Source: Vitreoscilla sp. (GTDB lineage Bacteria > Pseudomonadota > Gammaproteobacteria > Burkholderiales > Burkholderiaceae). Taken from it: a DNA stretch of 9,162 nucleotides. Shown one piece after another: positions 1 through 6,614 of this stretch (positions are counted from its first letter, which is position 1; every line of letters starts with the position of its first letter). Under the pieces are notes generated by a model. The model made no database searches and was not told the origin of the DNA. It saw nothing but the letters and a program-made list of their open reading frames with translations. The DNA lies in contig JACMOG010000678.1 of assembly GCA_014378125.1 (NCBI GenBank), forward strand, positions 1 to 9,162, read 5' to 3'. The translations under genes and the position numbers were made by a program.

Positions 1-466
1 ACAGCTGCTTGAGGATCTCCAGCTTCTGCTTCTCGCCGGCCGACAGGTCCACCGGCGTCGCGTCCAGTGCCAGCGTGAACGGCGCGGTGGCCATGAACGC
101 GGCGAGCTCCGCCTTCGCGGCCTTCCAGTCGATCGCCAGCGGCAGGCGGCCGCGCGCCAGCAGCAGGTTCTCGGCCACGGTCATGCCCGGCACCACCGTG
201 AAGTGCTGGTACACCATGCCGATGCCCAGGTCGCGCGCGACCGTGGGCGAGTGGATATCCTGCTCGCGCTCGTCCACCAGCACGGCGCCGTCGTCGGGCC
301 GGTAGTAGCCCACGATGCACTTGACCAGCGTGCTCTTGCCAGCGCCGTTCTCGCCCAGCAGCGCGTGCACGGTGCCGGGCCGCACCTTCAGCGTCACGCC
401 GTCGAGCGCGGTGAAGGCGCCGAAGCGCTTGGTCAGGTTGTAGGTGTCCAGCGTCAAGGCCGTCAT
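1..466 (-). CDS. ABC transporter ATP-binding protein, sugar/nucleoside type (N-terminal part only)
   Basis: This is the ATPase that should power the two permeases of the operon. The 155 visible residues form most of a first nucleotide-binding domain: Walker A GENGAGKST at about residues 38-46, a Q-loop MVYQHF with Gln at about 87, and the signature LSAGEKQKLEILKQL at 141-155, where the window cuts the gene. The GEK signature with a downstream KLEILKQL helix is typical of the roughly 500-residue, two-domain ATPases paired with BMP-family binding proteins (YufO/NupA-like), so about two thirds of the protein lies outside. Walker B and the second domain cannot be checked. The start ATG (466-464) overlaps the stop of the upstream hydrolase by one base (TGATG), which indicates translational coupling. 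The family call is secure; the substrate is not shown by this protein. Confidence 0.93.
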   Translation of the reverse strand, partial: MTALTLDTYNLTKRFGAFTALDGVTLKVRPGTVHALLGENGAGKSTLVKCIVGYYRPDDGAVLVDEREQDIHSPTVARDLGIGMVYQHFTVVPGMTVAENLLLARGRLPLAIDWKAAKAELAAFMATAPFTLALDATPVDLSAGEKQKLEILKQL

Positions 467-1149
467 CACAGCGTCCTCAGCACGTCGATGATGGCCAGCG
501 AGTCGGACACGGCGCCGAATACCCCGCCCTGCATCTGGATCATCTTCAGCGCGGCCTCGTGGTTGCCGCGGTCGGTGGCGCCGGTGCAGTCCGACAGCAG
601 CACGCATTCGTAGCCGCGGTCATTGGCGTCGCGCATCGTCGTGTGCACGCACACGTCGGTGGTGATGCCGGTGAAGATGATGTTGCGGACGCCGCGCAGG
701 TGCAGCAGCAGGTCGAGGTCGGTGGCGTAGAAGCAGCCCTTGCCCGGCTTGACGATGATGGGCTCGCCCTCGATCGGGTAGAGCTCGGGGATGATGTCCC
801 AGCCCGGTTCGCCGCGCACCAGGATGCGGCCGCACGGCCCCATGTCGCCGATGCCCGCGCCCATCTGGCGCGAGCGGAACCGCTTGTTGGGCGGCAGGTC
901 GCAGAGATCGGGCCGGTGGCCTTCGCGCGTGTGGATCACCATCAGGCCGGCGCGGCGCGACTCCTCGAGCAGCCGCTTGATGGGCGCGATGGGCGCGCGC
1001 GTCAGCGACAGGTCGTAGCCCATCTTGTCCACGTAGCCGCCGACGCCGCAGAAGTCGGTCTGCATGTCGATGATGATCAGCGCCGTGTTGGCCGCGGTGA
1101 ACGCGCCGTCGTAAGGCCAGGCATAGGGTTCGGAACGGATGGTGGGCAT
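466..1149 (-). CDS. biuH: Cysteine amidohydrolase of the isochorismatase superfamily, biuret/triuret hydrolase-like
   Basis: This 227-residue cytoplasmic hydrolase has a complete isochorismatase-fold catalytic triad: Asp28 in [11 protein letters not shown], Lys134 in [10 protein letters not shown], and nucleophile Cys167 in [12 protein letters not shown]. These match Asp36, Lys142 and Cys175 of Rhizobium leguminosarum biuret hydrolase with a constant offset of eight. The wider text also follows that enzyme as I remember it ([40 protein letters not shown]). BiuH hydrolyses biuret to allophanate and ammonia; triuret hydrolase (TrtA) and RutB-type ureidoacrylate hydrolases are close relatives, so the exact substrate is open. 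A GGAAAG sequence lies about 8 bases before the ATG. The gene sits 25 bases after a permease gene and overlaps the ATPase start, so it is part of the transporter operon; the transported compound or a product of it is probably the substrate. Family very sure, substrate moderately sure. Confidence 0.85.
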   Translation of the reverse strand: MPTIRSEPYAWPYDGAFTAANTALIIIDMQTDFCGVGGYVDKMGYDLSLTRAPIAPIKRLLEESRRAGLMVIHTREGHRPDLCDLPPNKRFRSRQMGAGIGDMGPCGRILVRGEPGWDIIPELYPIEGEPIIVKPGKGCFYATDLDLLLHLRGVRNIIFTGITTDVCVHTTMRDANDRGYECVLLSDCTGATDRGNHEAALKMIQMQGGVFGAVSDSLAIIDVLRTL

Positions 1150-1174
1150 GGGGTGCTTTCCGTGAAGGACGTCT

Positions 1175-2095
1175 TCAGCGCGACACGCCGAGCTCGGCGG
1201 GCGCGCCGCGCAGCGAGCCGCGCGTGGACGAGGTGGCCACGAGGATGGCCAGCGTCAGCGCGTAGGGCACCGCGCTGAACAGGTAGTAGCCGCCGCCGGT
1301 GCCCACGCTCTGCAGCGCGGGGCCGATGGCGCCGGCGCCGCCGAACAGCAGCGCCGCGCCCAGGCAACGCCACGGCCGCCAGCGGGCGAAGATCACCAGC
1401 GCCACCGCGATCAGGCCCTGGCCGCTGGACAGCCCCTCGTTCCAGCTGCCCGGGTAGTACAGCGACAGCGATGCGCCGCCGATGCCGGCGATGAAGCCAC
1501 CTGCCGTGGTGGCCGCGATGCGCACGCCGTCCACCGAGTAGCCCAGCGCCTTGGCGGCATCGCTGGAGTCGCCCGCCATCCGCACCACCAGCCCGGGTCG
1601 CGTGTTGGCGAAGCCCCAGTGCATCAGCGCGGCCAGCGCCACGCCCAGCGGGAACAGCGCGTTGATGGACAGCGCCGACTGCAGCTGCGGCGACGCGCTC
1701 CACGCGCCCAGCGCCAGCGACGGGATCTGCGCGGCCTGCGGCTGGATCAGCGGCTTGCCCAGGTAGAAGGCCAGGCCCGTGCCCAGCAGCATCAGGGCGA
1801 TGCCCGTGGCGATGTCGCTGACGCGCGGCAGCGAGCACAGCACGCCGTGCAGCAGGGCCAGCAGCGCGCCGCTGAAGCCCGCGAGCAGCACGCCCAGCCA
1901 CCACTGGCCCGTGAGATACGAGCCGGCGAAGCCGGACATCGCCGCGAGCACCAGCACGCCCTCCAGCCCGAGGTTGATCCGGCCGGACTTCTCCGTGAGG
2001 CACTCGCCCAGGCTCACGAACAGGAACGGCGTGCCCACGCGCACGGCGCCGCCGACGATGGCGAACATCAATGTGATCCACGCGTCGTTGTTCAT
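1175..2095 (-). CDS. ABC transporter permease, BPD_transp_2 family (second permease, YufQ/NupQ-like)
   Basis: This 306-residue multi-span inner-membrane permease is the shorter of the pair that forms the transport channel. Residues 34-46 read [13 protein letters not shown], the hallmark loop of YufQ/NupQ-type subunits. A cytoplasmic coupling segment [17 protein letters not shown] (near residues 172-188) is the likely contact with the ATPase, followed by the glycine-rich [11 protein letters not shown] and [17 protein letters not shown] segments usual in this family. Many hydrophobic stretches cover the rest. The start ATG lies 4 bases after the first permease stop. No good ribosome-binding site is visible, so translation is probably coupled. 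The C-terminal tail after the last span is hydrophilic and short. Substrate cannot be read from the sequence; BMP-linked systems of this kind usually carry nucleosides or purine-like compounds. Confidence 0.92.
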   Translation of the reverse strand: MNNDAWITLMFAIVGGAVRVGTPFLFVSLGECLTEKSGRINLGLEGVLVLAAMSGFAGSYLTGQWWLGVLLAGFSGALLALLHGVLCSLPRVSDIATGIALMLLGTGLAFYLGKPLIQPQAAQIPSLALGAWSASPQLQSALSINALFPLGVALAALMHWGFANTRPGLVVRMAGDSSDAAKALGYSVDGVRIAATTAGGFIAGIGGASLSLYYPGSWNEGLSSGQGLIAVALVIFARWRPWRCLGAALLFGGAGAIGPALQSVGTGGGYYLFSAVPYALTLAILVATSSTRGSLRGAPAELGVSR

Positions 2096-2099
2096 GATG

Positions 2100-3212
2100 T
2101 CACGCGATCGCCTTGTTGCCCGTGGCGGGCTTGATGAGGGTGAAGGCCGGCCGCGTGGTCAGCAGCGGAAACAGCTTCGCGCGCAGCGCCTCGGCGCCCA
2201 GGATGCACACGAAGGCGAAGCCCTGCAGCACCAGCACCGACGCGTCGGGCAGGCCCAGGCGGCGTTGCAACAGGCTGCCGGCCGCGGCGAAGCCGCCGAA
2301 CAGGATGGCCACCGGCGGGATGGCCCACGGGTTGTGGCGCGCCACGAAGCTCACCAGGATGCCGGTGTAGCCCATGCCGGCGATCACCGAGGCGTTGGCC
2401 GAGGTCTGCACCGCGGCCACCTCGATGGCGCCCGCCAGGCCCGCGCACGCGCCCCCCAGCGCGCAGGCGAGCACCACCAGGCGATTGGTGGCCAGGCCCA
2501 CCAGGCTCGCGGTGCGGGCGTTGCCCCCCACCACGCGCAGCGAGAAGCCCTGTGCCGTGAAGCTGAGCCACGCGCCGAACAGCACGCACGCCGCGATGCC
2601 GATGACGAGGCCCCAGTGCACGTCGCCCAGGAAGGAATCGGGCGCGATGGCGCCGATGCGCAGCGCCTCCTCCAGCGGCCGCGTCGACGGCTTGTTGAGG
2701 CTGGCCGGATCGCGCATCGGACCTTCCACGCAGTGCTTGAACAGCGCGATGGCGATGTAGCCCAGCAGCAGGCTGGAGATGGTCTCGTTGACGCGCCGCC
2801 ACTGGCGCAGCACGCCGGCGATGGCCACCCACAGCGCGGCCAGCAGCGCGCCCGAGGCCAGCACCATGGCCGAGCCGATGACGCCGCCGGGCACCGGCAT
2901 GACGTACGGCAGCGCGGCGCAGCCGAGCGCACCGAGCGCCAGCGCGCCCTCCCCGCCGATGACCGTGAGCCCGGCCTGCGCCGGCAGTGCCACGGCCAGC
3001 GCGGTGAGCATCAGCGGCGCGGCGCGCTGCAGCGTGTTCTGCCACGAGAACGCGTCGCCGAAGGCGCCCTTGAACAACAGGCTCCAGACCTCCGTCGGGC
3101 TCTGCCCGCCGAACCAGCAGAACACGCCGAAGAGCAGCAACGCCGCCGCCAGCGCCGTCACGGGCAGCAGGACCGCCTCTGCGGAGGCGTGCCAATTGCG
3201 GGGCGTGTGCAT
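2100..3212 (-). CDS. ABC transporter permease, BPD_transp_2 family (first permease, YufP/NupP-like)
   Basis: This 370-residue inner-membrane permease is the longer partner of the heterodimer. An N-terminal span at about residues 14-34 is followed by a periplasmic-looking loop and a series of hydrophobic segments. Family motifs are present: LTVIGGEGALALGA at about 82-95, and NETISSLLLGY at 142-152, which corresponds to the VNEIISTLMLNY motif of YufP-type subunits. A coupling segment RVVGGNARTASLVGL and the GMGYTGILVSFVARHNP segment follow in the C-terminal half. The start is supported by AGGAG about 8 bases upstream of the ATG, which follows directly on the TGA of the binding-protein gene (13-base gap). 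Position and spacing show co-transcription with both neighbours. Family call is firm; specificity is inferred only from the operon. Confidence 0.93.
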   Translation of the reverse strand: MHTPRNWHASAEAVLLPVTALAAALLLFGVFCWFGGQSPTEVWSLLFKGAFGDAFSWQNTLQRAAPLMLTALAVALPAQAGLTVIGGEGALALGALGCAALPYVMPVPGGVIGSAMVLASGALLAALWVAIAGVLRQWRRVNETISSLLLGYIAIALFKHCVEGPMRDPASLNKPSTRPLEEALRIGAIAPDSFLGDVHWGLVIGIAACVLFGAWLSFTAQGFSLRVVGGNARTASLVGLATNRLVVLACALGGACAGLAGAIEVAAVQTSANASVIAGMGYTGILVSFVARHNPWAIPPVAILFGGFAAAGSLLQRRLGLPDASVLVLQGFAFVCILGAEALRAKLFPLLTTRPAFTLIKPATGNKAIA

Positions 3213-3225
3213 CGCTCGGCTCCTG

Positions 3226-4332
3226 TCAGACCTTGCCGATGACGCCTTCGACCAGGTAGTTCATCCCTTCGAGCGCGACGTCGGCCTGCTTGTAGACCTT
3301 GCCCGCGGGGATGACGACCTTGCCGGTGTTGTCCTTCAGCTCGCCCTTGAAGATGTCGAACTTGTCGGCCAGCATCGCGGCGCGCACCGACTCGGCCTGC
3401 TTGCGCGCGGCCTCGCTCACGGACGGGCCGTAGGCCGAGCTCTTGACGAAGCCCTCCTTCAAGCCGCCGCGCACGAAGTTCGGGTGCGGCTTGCCCGCCT
3501 GGGCCGCGTCGATGATGCTCTTGTACGGCACGATCCAGTTCCACTCGGCGCCGGTGAGGTAGGCCTGAGGCGCCAGCTTGGCCTGGCTCGCGTGGTAGCC
3601 GCACACGAACTTGCCGCGCTTGGCCGCGGTCTCCACGATCACCTTCGGCCCGTCCACGTGCATCGTGAAGACGTCCACGCCCTGGTCGGCCAGGCTGTTG
3701 GTGGCCTCGGCCTCCTTCACGGGCATGCTCCAGTCGCCGGTGAAGATCACCGTGGTGGTGATGTCCGGATGCACCGAGCGCGCGCCCATCGCGAACGCGT
3801 TGATGTTGCGCAGCACCTGGGGGATGGGCTTGGCGGCGATGAAGCCCAGCTTCTTCGACTTGGTGGCGAAGCCGGCGACCACGCCGTTGAGGTACTGCGC
3901 CTCGTCGATGTAGCCGAAGAAGCTGCCCACGTTGGTGGGGTGCTTGCCCGCCGTCCACAGGCCGCCGCAGTGGGCGAAGCGCACGTTGGGGTTCCTGGGC
4001 GCCAGCGCCAGGATGTGCGGATCGAAGTAGCCGTACGAGGTGGGAAACAGCAGCGTCGCGCCGTCCTGCGCGATCATGCCCTGCATGGTCTTCTGCACGG
4101 CGTTCGTCTCGGGCACGTTCTCTTCTTCCACCACCTTCAGGCCGGGCATCTTCTTGACGAGCGCCACCGCGTCGGCGTGCGACTGGTTGTAGCCGTAGTC
4201 GTCGCGCGCGCCCACGTAGATGAAGCCCGCGGTGAGCGGCTTCTGCGCCAGGGCGCGGCCGCTGAGGCCCACCAGGCCCAGCGCGCCGGCGGCCTGGATC
4301 AGATCACGACGATTCCAATGTTGTTCGGACAT
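3226..4332 (-). CDS. BMP-family (PnrA-like) substrate-binding protein with Tat-type signal peptide
   Basis: This is the periplasmic substrate-binding protein of the ABC importer, 368 residues from the chosen start. The mature part opens TAGFIYVGARDDYGYNQSHA and continues through LLFPTSYGYFDPHILALA, NVGSFFGYIDEAQYLNGVVA and GKVVIPAGKVYKQAD, the pattern of the BMP/PnrA family, which binds nucleosides and related compounds. The N-terminus MSEQHWNRRDLIQ plus a small-residue hydrophobic stretch ending ALA-Q looks like a twin-arginine signal (Arg8-Arg9, cleavage near residue 29), implying export after folding. It is not a lipoprotein, as no lipobox Cys is seen. A start 16 codons further upstream (4380) is possible, but AGAGGAG lies 8 bases before the ATG at 4332 and that start places the twin arginines correctly. 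First gene of the operon. BMP family firm; Tat export likely. Confidence 0.93.
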   Translation of the reverse strand: MSEQHWNRRDLIQAAGALGLVGLSGRALAQKPLTAGFIYVGARDDYGYNQSHADAVALVKKMPGLKVVEEENVPETNAVQKTMQGMIAQDGATLLFPTSYGYFDPHILALAPRNPNVRFAHCGGLWTAGKHPTNVGSFFGYIDEAQYLNGVVAGFATKSKKLGFIAAKPIPQVLRNINAFAMGARSVHPDITTTVIFTGDWSMPVKEAEATNSLADQGVDVFTMHVDGPKVIVETAAKRGKFVCGYHASQAKLAPQAYLTGAEWNWIVPYKSIIDAAQAGKPHPNFVRGGLKEGFVKSSAYGPSVSEAARKQAESVRAAMLADKFDIFKGELKDNTGKVVIPAGKVYKQADVALEGMNYLVEGVIGKV

Positions 4333-4340
4333 GCGGTTCG

Positions 4341-4347
4341 CTCCTCT
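4341..4347 (-). promoter_or_regulatory. Ribosome binding site deciding the binding-protein start
   Basis: On the minus strand AGAGGAG stands 8 bases before the ATG at 4332-4330. It selects this start over the in-frame ATG at 4380, which would add 16 mostly polar residues in front of the signal peptide. Confidence 0.8.
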
Positions 4348-4391
4348 TTCAAACCCGTTGGGACGTTGCCGGACGCTCATCCGGCCTGATC

Positions 4392-4417
4392 ACACCGATC
4401 GGTGTTCTGATCGGTAT
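4392..4417. promoter_or_regulatory. Candidate operator: 14-bp perfect palindrome plus repeated half-site
   Basis: ACACCGATCGGTGT at 4392-4405 is a perfect inverted repeat. The half-site GATCGGTGT (4397-4405) recurs as GATCGGTAT at 4409-4417, 12 bases on, and runs into GTATAC. The element lies 60-85 bases upstream of the binding-protein start, where a repressor or activator of the transporter operon would be expected. No regulator gene is in the window. The length and shape suit a dimeric TetR-, GntR- or MarR-type protein, but the family is a guess. A clear -35/-10 pair was not found beside it. Confidence 0.5.
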
Positions 4418-4737
4418 ACAAGCATGTTCGGTGCCAACCACGGCGCCCCGTGCGGCGCTCGAGACCGCACAAGAGGTGTGCGCGATCGCGGTGGCATGCA
4501 CGGTCGTCGGGCGCGCCATGCACGTTGGTGAACTCGGCAGGCACGTCCATTGCTGTGCTCATCAGGCTCGCAACGAATCACCACCGGAGCGCCGGAATTC
4601 GCTCGCTCGACAGGAAAAAACTTCCGAATGTGGAAGTCCACACCCTGTCAACGAGGCCCCTGGCCCCCCGCGTTACAAGCACATGGACTCGATCGATGGT
4701 CGGTCGGTGATCCACACAACTCACCAAGGAAATGACA
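4418..4737. other. Intergenic region between the divergent transporter operon and the Ala/Lys-rich protein gene
   Basis: These 320 bases hold no convincing gene: open frames on both strands show irregular codon use and Arg/Ser/Pro-rich translations typical of shadows in GC-rich DNA. A small perfect inverted repeat ACTTCC-GAATGT-GGAAGT lies at 4620-4637, just after an A-run (4615-4620). The region must contain the promoter of the gene at 4738 and probably upstream control of the transporter operon, but I could not assign a -35/-10 pair with confidence. Confidence 0.5.
4726..4730 (+). promoter_or_regulatory. Ribosome binding site deciding the start at 4738
   Basis: AAGGA ends one base before the ATG at 4732 but 7 bases before the ATG at 4738. 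Only the second spacing is workable, so the protein should begin MSKLLAAL, which is also a cleaner signal peptide than one starting MTMSK. Confidence 0.75.
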
Positions 4738-5223
4738 ATGAGCAAGCTCCTCGCCGCCCTGATCGCCTCCCTGTTCGCCTCCGTCGCGATGGCCCAAGCC
4801 AGCGCCCCGATGGCCACCCCCGCCGTGACCAAGGCCGAAGCCAAGGCCGACAAGGCCGACTCCAAGGCCATGAACTCGGAAGCCAAGACCGACGCCAAGG
4901 CCGACCAGAAGGTCAGCAAGGCTCAAGCCAAGGCCGACAAGAAGAAGGCCGACGCCGCCAACGACGCCATGAAGGACAAGTCGAAGGCGCAAGCCAAGGT
5001 CGACAAGGCCGACCCGGAAGACAAGGCCAAGATGGCCGCCAAGGCCGAGAAGACCTCCGCCGACGCGAACGCCGACCAGGCCAAGGCCGACGTGAAGGCC
5101 GACACCAAGGTCTCCAAGACCAAGGTCGAAGCGCACTCGGACAAGTCCAAGGCCGCCATCAAGACGGAAAAGACCAAGGCCGAAGGTGCCGCTGACGTCG
5201 ACAAGGCCGCCGCCAAGAACTGA
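4738..5223 (+). CDS. Small secreted Ala/Lys/Asp-rich low-complexity protein (LEA-like or coiled-coil), function unknown
   Basis: This 161-residue protein has a clear Sec signal peptide, MSKLLAALIASLFASVAMA, with likely cleavage before Gln20. The 142-residue mature part is striking: by my count 33 Lys and 25 Asp or Glu, with Ala making up most of the rest. It has no Leu, Arg, Phe, Tyr, Trp or Cys, one Gly and one Ile. Short degenerate units of the form K-A-D/E-A-K-A-D-K repeat throughout without strict period. This suggests a highly soluble, helical or disordered periplasmic protein. LEA-like protectants and TolA-like helical rods share this look, and automated annotation could easily misname it as histone H1 or TolA. 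It has its own upstream region and an intrinsic terminator, so it is a single-gene unit. The gene and export are well supported; no function can be assigned. Confidence 0.85.
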   Translation: MSKLLAALIASLFASVAMAQASAPMATPAVTKAEAKADKADSKAMNSEAKTDAKADQKVSKAQAKADKKKADAANDAMKDKSKAQAKVDKADPEDKAKMAAKAEKTSADANADQAKADVKADTKVSKTKVEAHSDKSKAAIKTEKTKAEGAADVDKAAAKN

Positions 5224-5233
5224 GTCTCCTCGC

Positions 5234-5252
5234 CGAGCCGCTCGTCGGCTCG
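5234..5252 (+). other. Short stem-loop after the Ala/Lys-rich gene
   Basis: CGAGCCG-CTCGT-CGGCTCG forms a 7-bp stem with a 5-base loop, 11 bases after the stop codon. It has no following T-run and lies just ahead of the real terminator, so it may protect the mRNA 3' end or do nothing. Confidence 0.4.
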
Positions 5253-5267
5253 CGGATGACCGAGAAG

Positions 5268-5293
5268 GCACCTCGCTTGCGAGGTGCTTTTTT
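5268..5293 (+). terminator. Intrinsic terminator of the Ala/Lys-rich protein gene
   Basis: GCACCTCG-CTTG-CGAGGTGC makes a perfect 8-bp stem with a tetraloop, directly followed by six T residues (5288-5293). It starts 45 bases after the stop codon at 5223. In the minus direction there is no T-run after the stem, so it should work mainly for the plus-strand gene. Confidence 0.9.
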
Positions 5294-5468
5294 CATGGTG
5301 CATCGCCGATCTGCGGGGACATCGCATGGCTCTCGGGGCGCAAGTCGGGGCGGCCAGTCGGGCGTCGAGGGACACAGCAACACCCAGGAAGGTGCCGCAG
5401 GCACCGCGGACGACGATCGCTTCGCGGTCGGCCCGCGGCTCCGGGTAGACGTCGTGCTCGTCGCTCAT
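5293..5468 (-). pseudogene. Probable short gene of about 58 codons, frameshifted
   Basis: From an ATG at 5468 the minus strand reads MSDEHDVYPEPRADREAIVV followed by RGACGTFLGVAV with strongly GC-biased third positions. From about 5368 downward that frame loses this character, while another frame takes it up and ends RRPTGRPDLRPESHAMSPQ-IGDAP with a TGA at 5295-5293. That stop abuts the hairpin at 5268-5293. Joining the two parts needs one base to be missing between about 5368 and 5373. The joined product would be a small protein with a polar N-terminus and a short hydrophobic glycine-containing stretch. No good ribosome-binding site is visible. I do not recognise it. A sequencing error, a decayed gene or chance are all possible. 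Confidence 0.35.
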
Positions 5469-5573
5469 TGTGTTCGATCGCGAAGTGGAACAGACGATTC
5501 CATCGGGCCGGACCGCTCGAGTCGGCCATGAGCCGTCATGTCAGGTCGGCCGCTTTGCGGTAGGCTCAGCCCC

Positions 5574-5828
5574 ATGATCTTCCTCGCTATCACCCCGAAG
5601 GGTTTGTCTGATGCATTGGCGTCCGCAGGCGAGGACGACCACGTCTGGTGTGGCCGAGACGCGGTGGCCGCTGCGCAGAGCGGCGAAATGACGAAGCGGA
5701 ATGTCACGATCTTCTCGTACGCATTTACTGGGCTGAATGCGCATGAAGACCTCCAAGGCGCCGTATTGACAATGGAAGAGCACCATCGCGGGCAGAGCGT
5801 CTGGGTCGAACGGATCTCGCCCGAATAA
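5574..5828 (+). CDS. Conserved-looking hypothetical protein, 84 residues
   Basis: The product begins MIFLAITPKGLSDALASA and ends EEHHRGQSVWVERISPE. It has no signal peptide and no membrane span, and looks like a small soluble alpha/beta protein with a hydrophobic first strand, a single Cys in HVWCGRDA (Cys26) and a His pair near the end. The ATG at 5574 is preferred over the one 12 codons upstream (5538) because MIFLAITP is a natural protein start; AGG about 9 bases before it is a weak ribosome-binding site. The style resembles short uncharacterised proteins common in Burkholderiales, but I cannot name the family. It stands alone, with no close partner on its strand. Its third positions are less GC-biased than those of the transporter genes. 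Confidence 0.6.
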   Translation: MIFLAITPKGLSDALASAGEDDHVWCGRDAVAAAQSGEMTKRNVTIFSYAFTGLNAHEDLQGAVLTMEEHHRGQSVWVERISPE

Positions 5829-6073
5829 GGCGCCTCGCCCTGTCTTTCGCCTATCGGCCAGAAGCTGCCGGTCGGGAGCGGCAGGCGCGGGCGCGCGAGG
5901 CGACGATCGACTTCGACGCGGCAAAACCCCGGGTCAACCCTGATGTCTCGGCCGAAGCACCCCTTGTGAACGGTCACGGCCCTGCTGAATCCAGCCCGCG
6001 CGAAAGCGCCGGCGCCAAGGCCAAGCCGTTCATGTCGACGCAGCGCTGTTCTCAAGCCTCGCCTGAGCGTTGA
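5829..6073 (+). other. Open reading frame without a start, possible gene remnant
   Basis: In the frame ending at TGA 6071-6073 the sequence stays open from 5747, and from about 5829 reads protein-like text: LSFAYRPEAAGRERQARARE, then ATIDFDAAKPRVNPDVSAEA, then a Ser/Pro/Ala-rich tail ending CSQASPER. Third positions are moderately GC-rich. There is no in-frame ATG before about 6029 and no ribosome-binding site, so it may be the 3' end of a lost gene. The opposite-strand frame over the same bases has poorer codon structure. I do not recognise the product; chance remains possible. No other gene is seen between 5829 and 6146. Confidence 0.25.
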
Positions 6074-6146
6074 TGAGGGCGTTGAAACTCCTGCGCTCCT
6101 GCCTGCATCTGATAGATTCGCTTCAGCAACGGAAACGAGGCAAAAA

Positions 6147-6614
6147 ATGGCTGCCGATCAACTTGAACAGGCACGCAGCGCAATCGCATCGGAGATTGGA
6201 CCCGATATCGGCGAGTTCACCCCCGCCGGGGAAAAGCATCTCTTCGGCTGGGACGATATGCTGCTGCTCGGCGGCGCGTTTCTCATGGCCTTCCTCACCG
6301 CCTTCGCCAAAAGCGCTGGGGAAGAGGCCGGAAAAAAGCTCGGCACCGCGCTCGTCGATTACATCGCCGAACAGATCAAGTCCTGGCGCTCAAAGTCGTC
6401 CGAGGAGCAGTCCGCCGCGCTTGAAAGTGTCGCGGCCGCAACCGCAAAGATCTCCTCCGCCACCCCGGCGCTGACGGCCGCAATCTCCCAGGCCGTCAAG
6501 GAGGCGCTCGCCTCCGCCCTCGGCCAAGAGGCCGAATCCGATATAGCAAACCGCATCGCCGCCCGCGTCCGCGATGAGGCGCTCAAGGTCATCGGCGGCG
6601 GCGCCTCAGCGTGA
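6147..6614 (+). CDS. Small single-pass membrane protein, first gene of a two-gene accessory unit
   Basis: This is a 155-residue protein of unknown function. A polar N-terminus (1-34) precedes one hydrophobic span at about 38-54 (MLLLGGAFLMAFLTAFA). Next comes a helix with Gly58, Gly62 and Gly66 in regular GxxxG spacing (SAGEEAGKKLGTALVDYIAEQI), the pattern of packed or oligomerising helices. The C-terminal half is Ala/Ser-rich and likely helical, ending in a charged amphipathic segment and IGGGASA. GAGG lies 6 bases before the ATG. Its stop overlaps the next gene's ATG by one base (TGATG), so the two are coupled and probably work together. Codon use is less GC-biased at third positions than in the transporter operon, hinting at acquisition by transfer. 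Membrane-effector or anchor roles are conceivable but unproven. Confidence 0.72.
   Translation: MAADQLEQARSAIASEIGPDIGEFTPAGEKHLFGWDDMLLLGGAFLMAFLTAFAKSAGEEAGKKLGTALVDYIAEQIKSWRSKSSEEQSAALESVAAATAKISSATPALTAAISQAVKEALASALGQEAESDIANRIAARVRDEALKVIGGGASA

Noticed and set aside
559..1278. A long plus-strand open frame (239 codons) across the hydrolase gene
   Set aside because: It is opposite a secure hydrolase gene, is rich in Ala, Val, His and Arg without structure, and is a typical antisense shadow in GC-rich DNA.
1779..3242. A 487-codon plus-strand frame across the first permease
   Set aside because: The translation is Arg/Gln/His/Ala-rich and low in hydrophobics, while the minus strand encodes a clear permease with family motifs.
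2779..4389. A 536-codon plus-strand frame across the binding-protein gene
   Set aside because: Shadow of the BMP-family gene; the composition and lack of any recognisable segment speak against it.
4450..4735. Short plus-strand frames in the intergenic region before 4738
   Set aside because: Arg/Ser/His-rich translations, no ribosome-binding site and mutual overlap; treated as non-coding.
4738..5223. Reading the repetitive AAGGCCGAC pattern as a DNA tandem repeat or CRISPR-like array
   Set aside because: The units vary in length and order, keep a single reading frame and give a clear secreted protein; the repetition is at codon level.
4648..5271. A 207-codon minus-strand frame rich in Gly, Leu and Val opposite the Ala/Lys-rich gene
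   Set aside because: Its repetitive look arises from reading repeated AAGGCCGAC-type codons backwards; the plus strand has a signal peptide, ribosome-binding site and terminator.
5465..6055. A 196-codon minus-strand frame across the 84-residue gene and the start-less frame
   Set aside because: Third-position bias is weak, no ribosome-binding site is visible, and the plus-strand reading is more protein-like in both halves.
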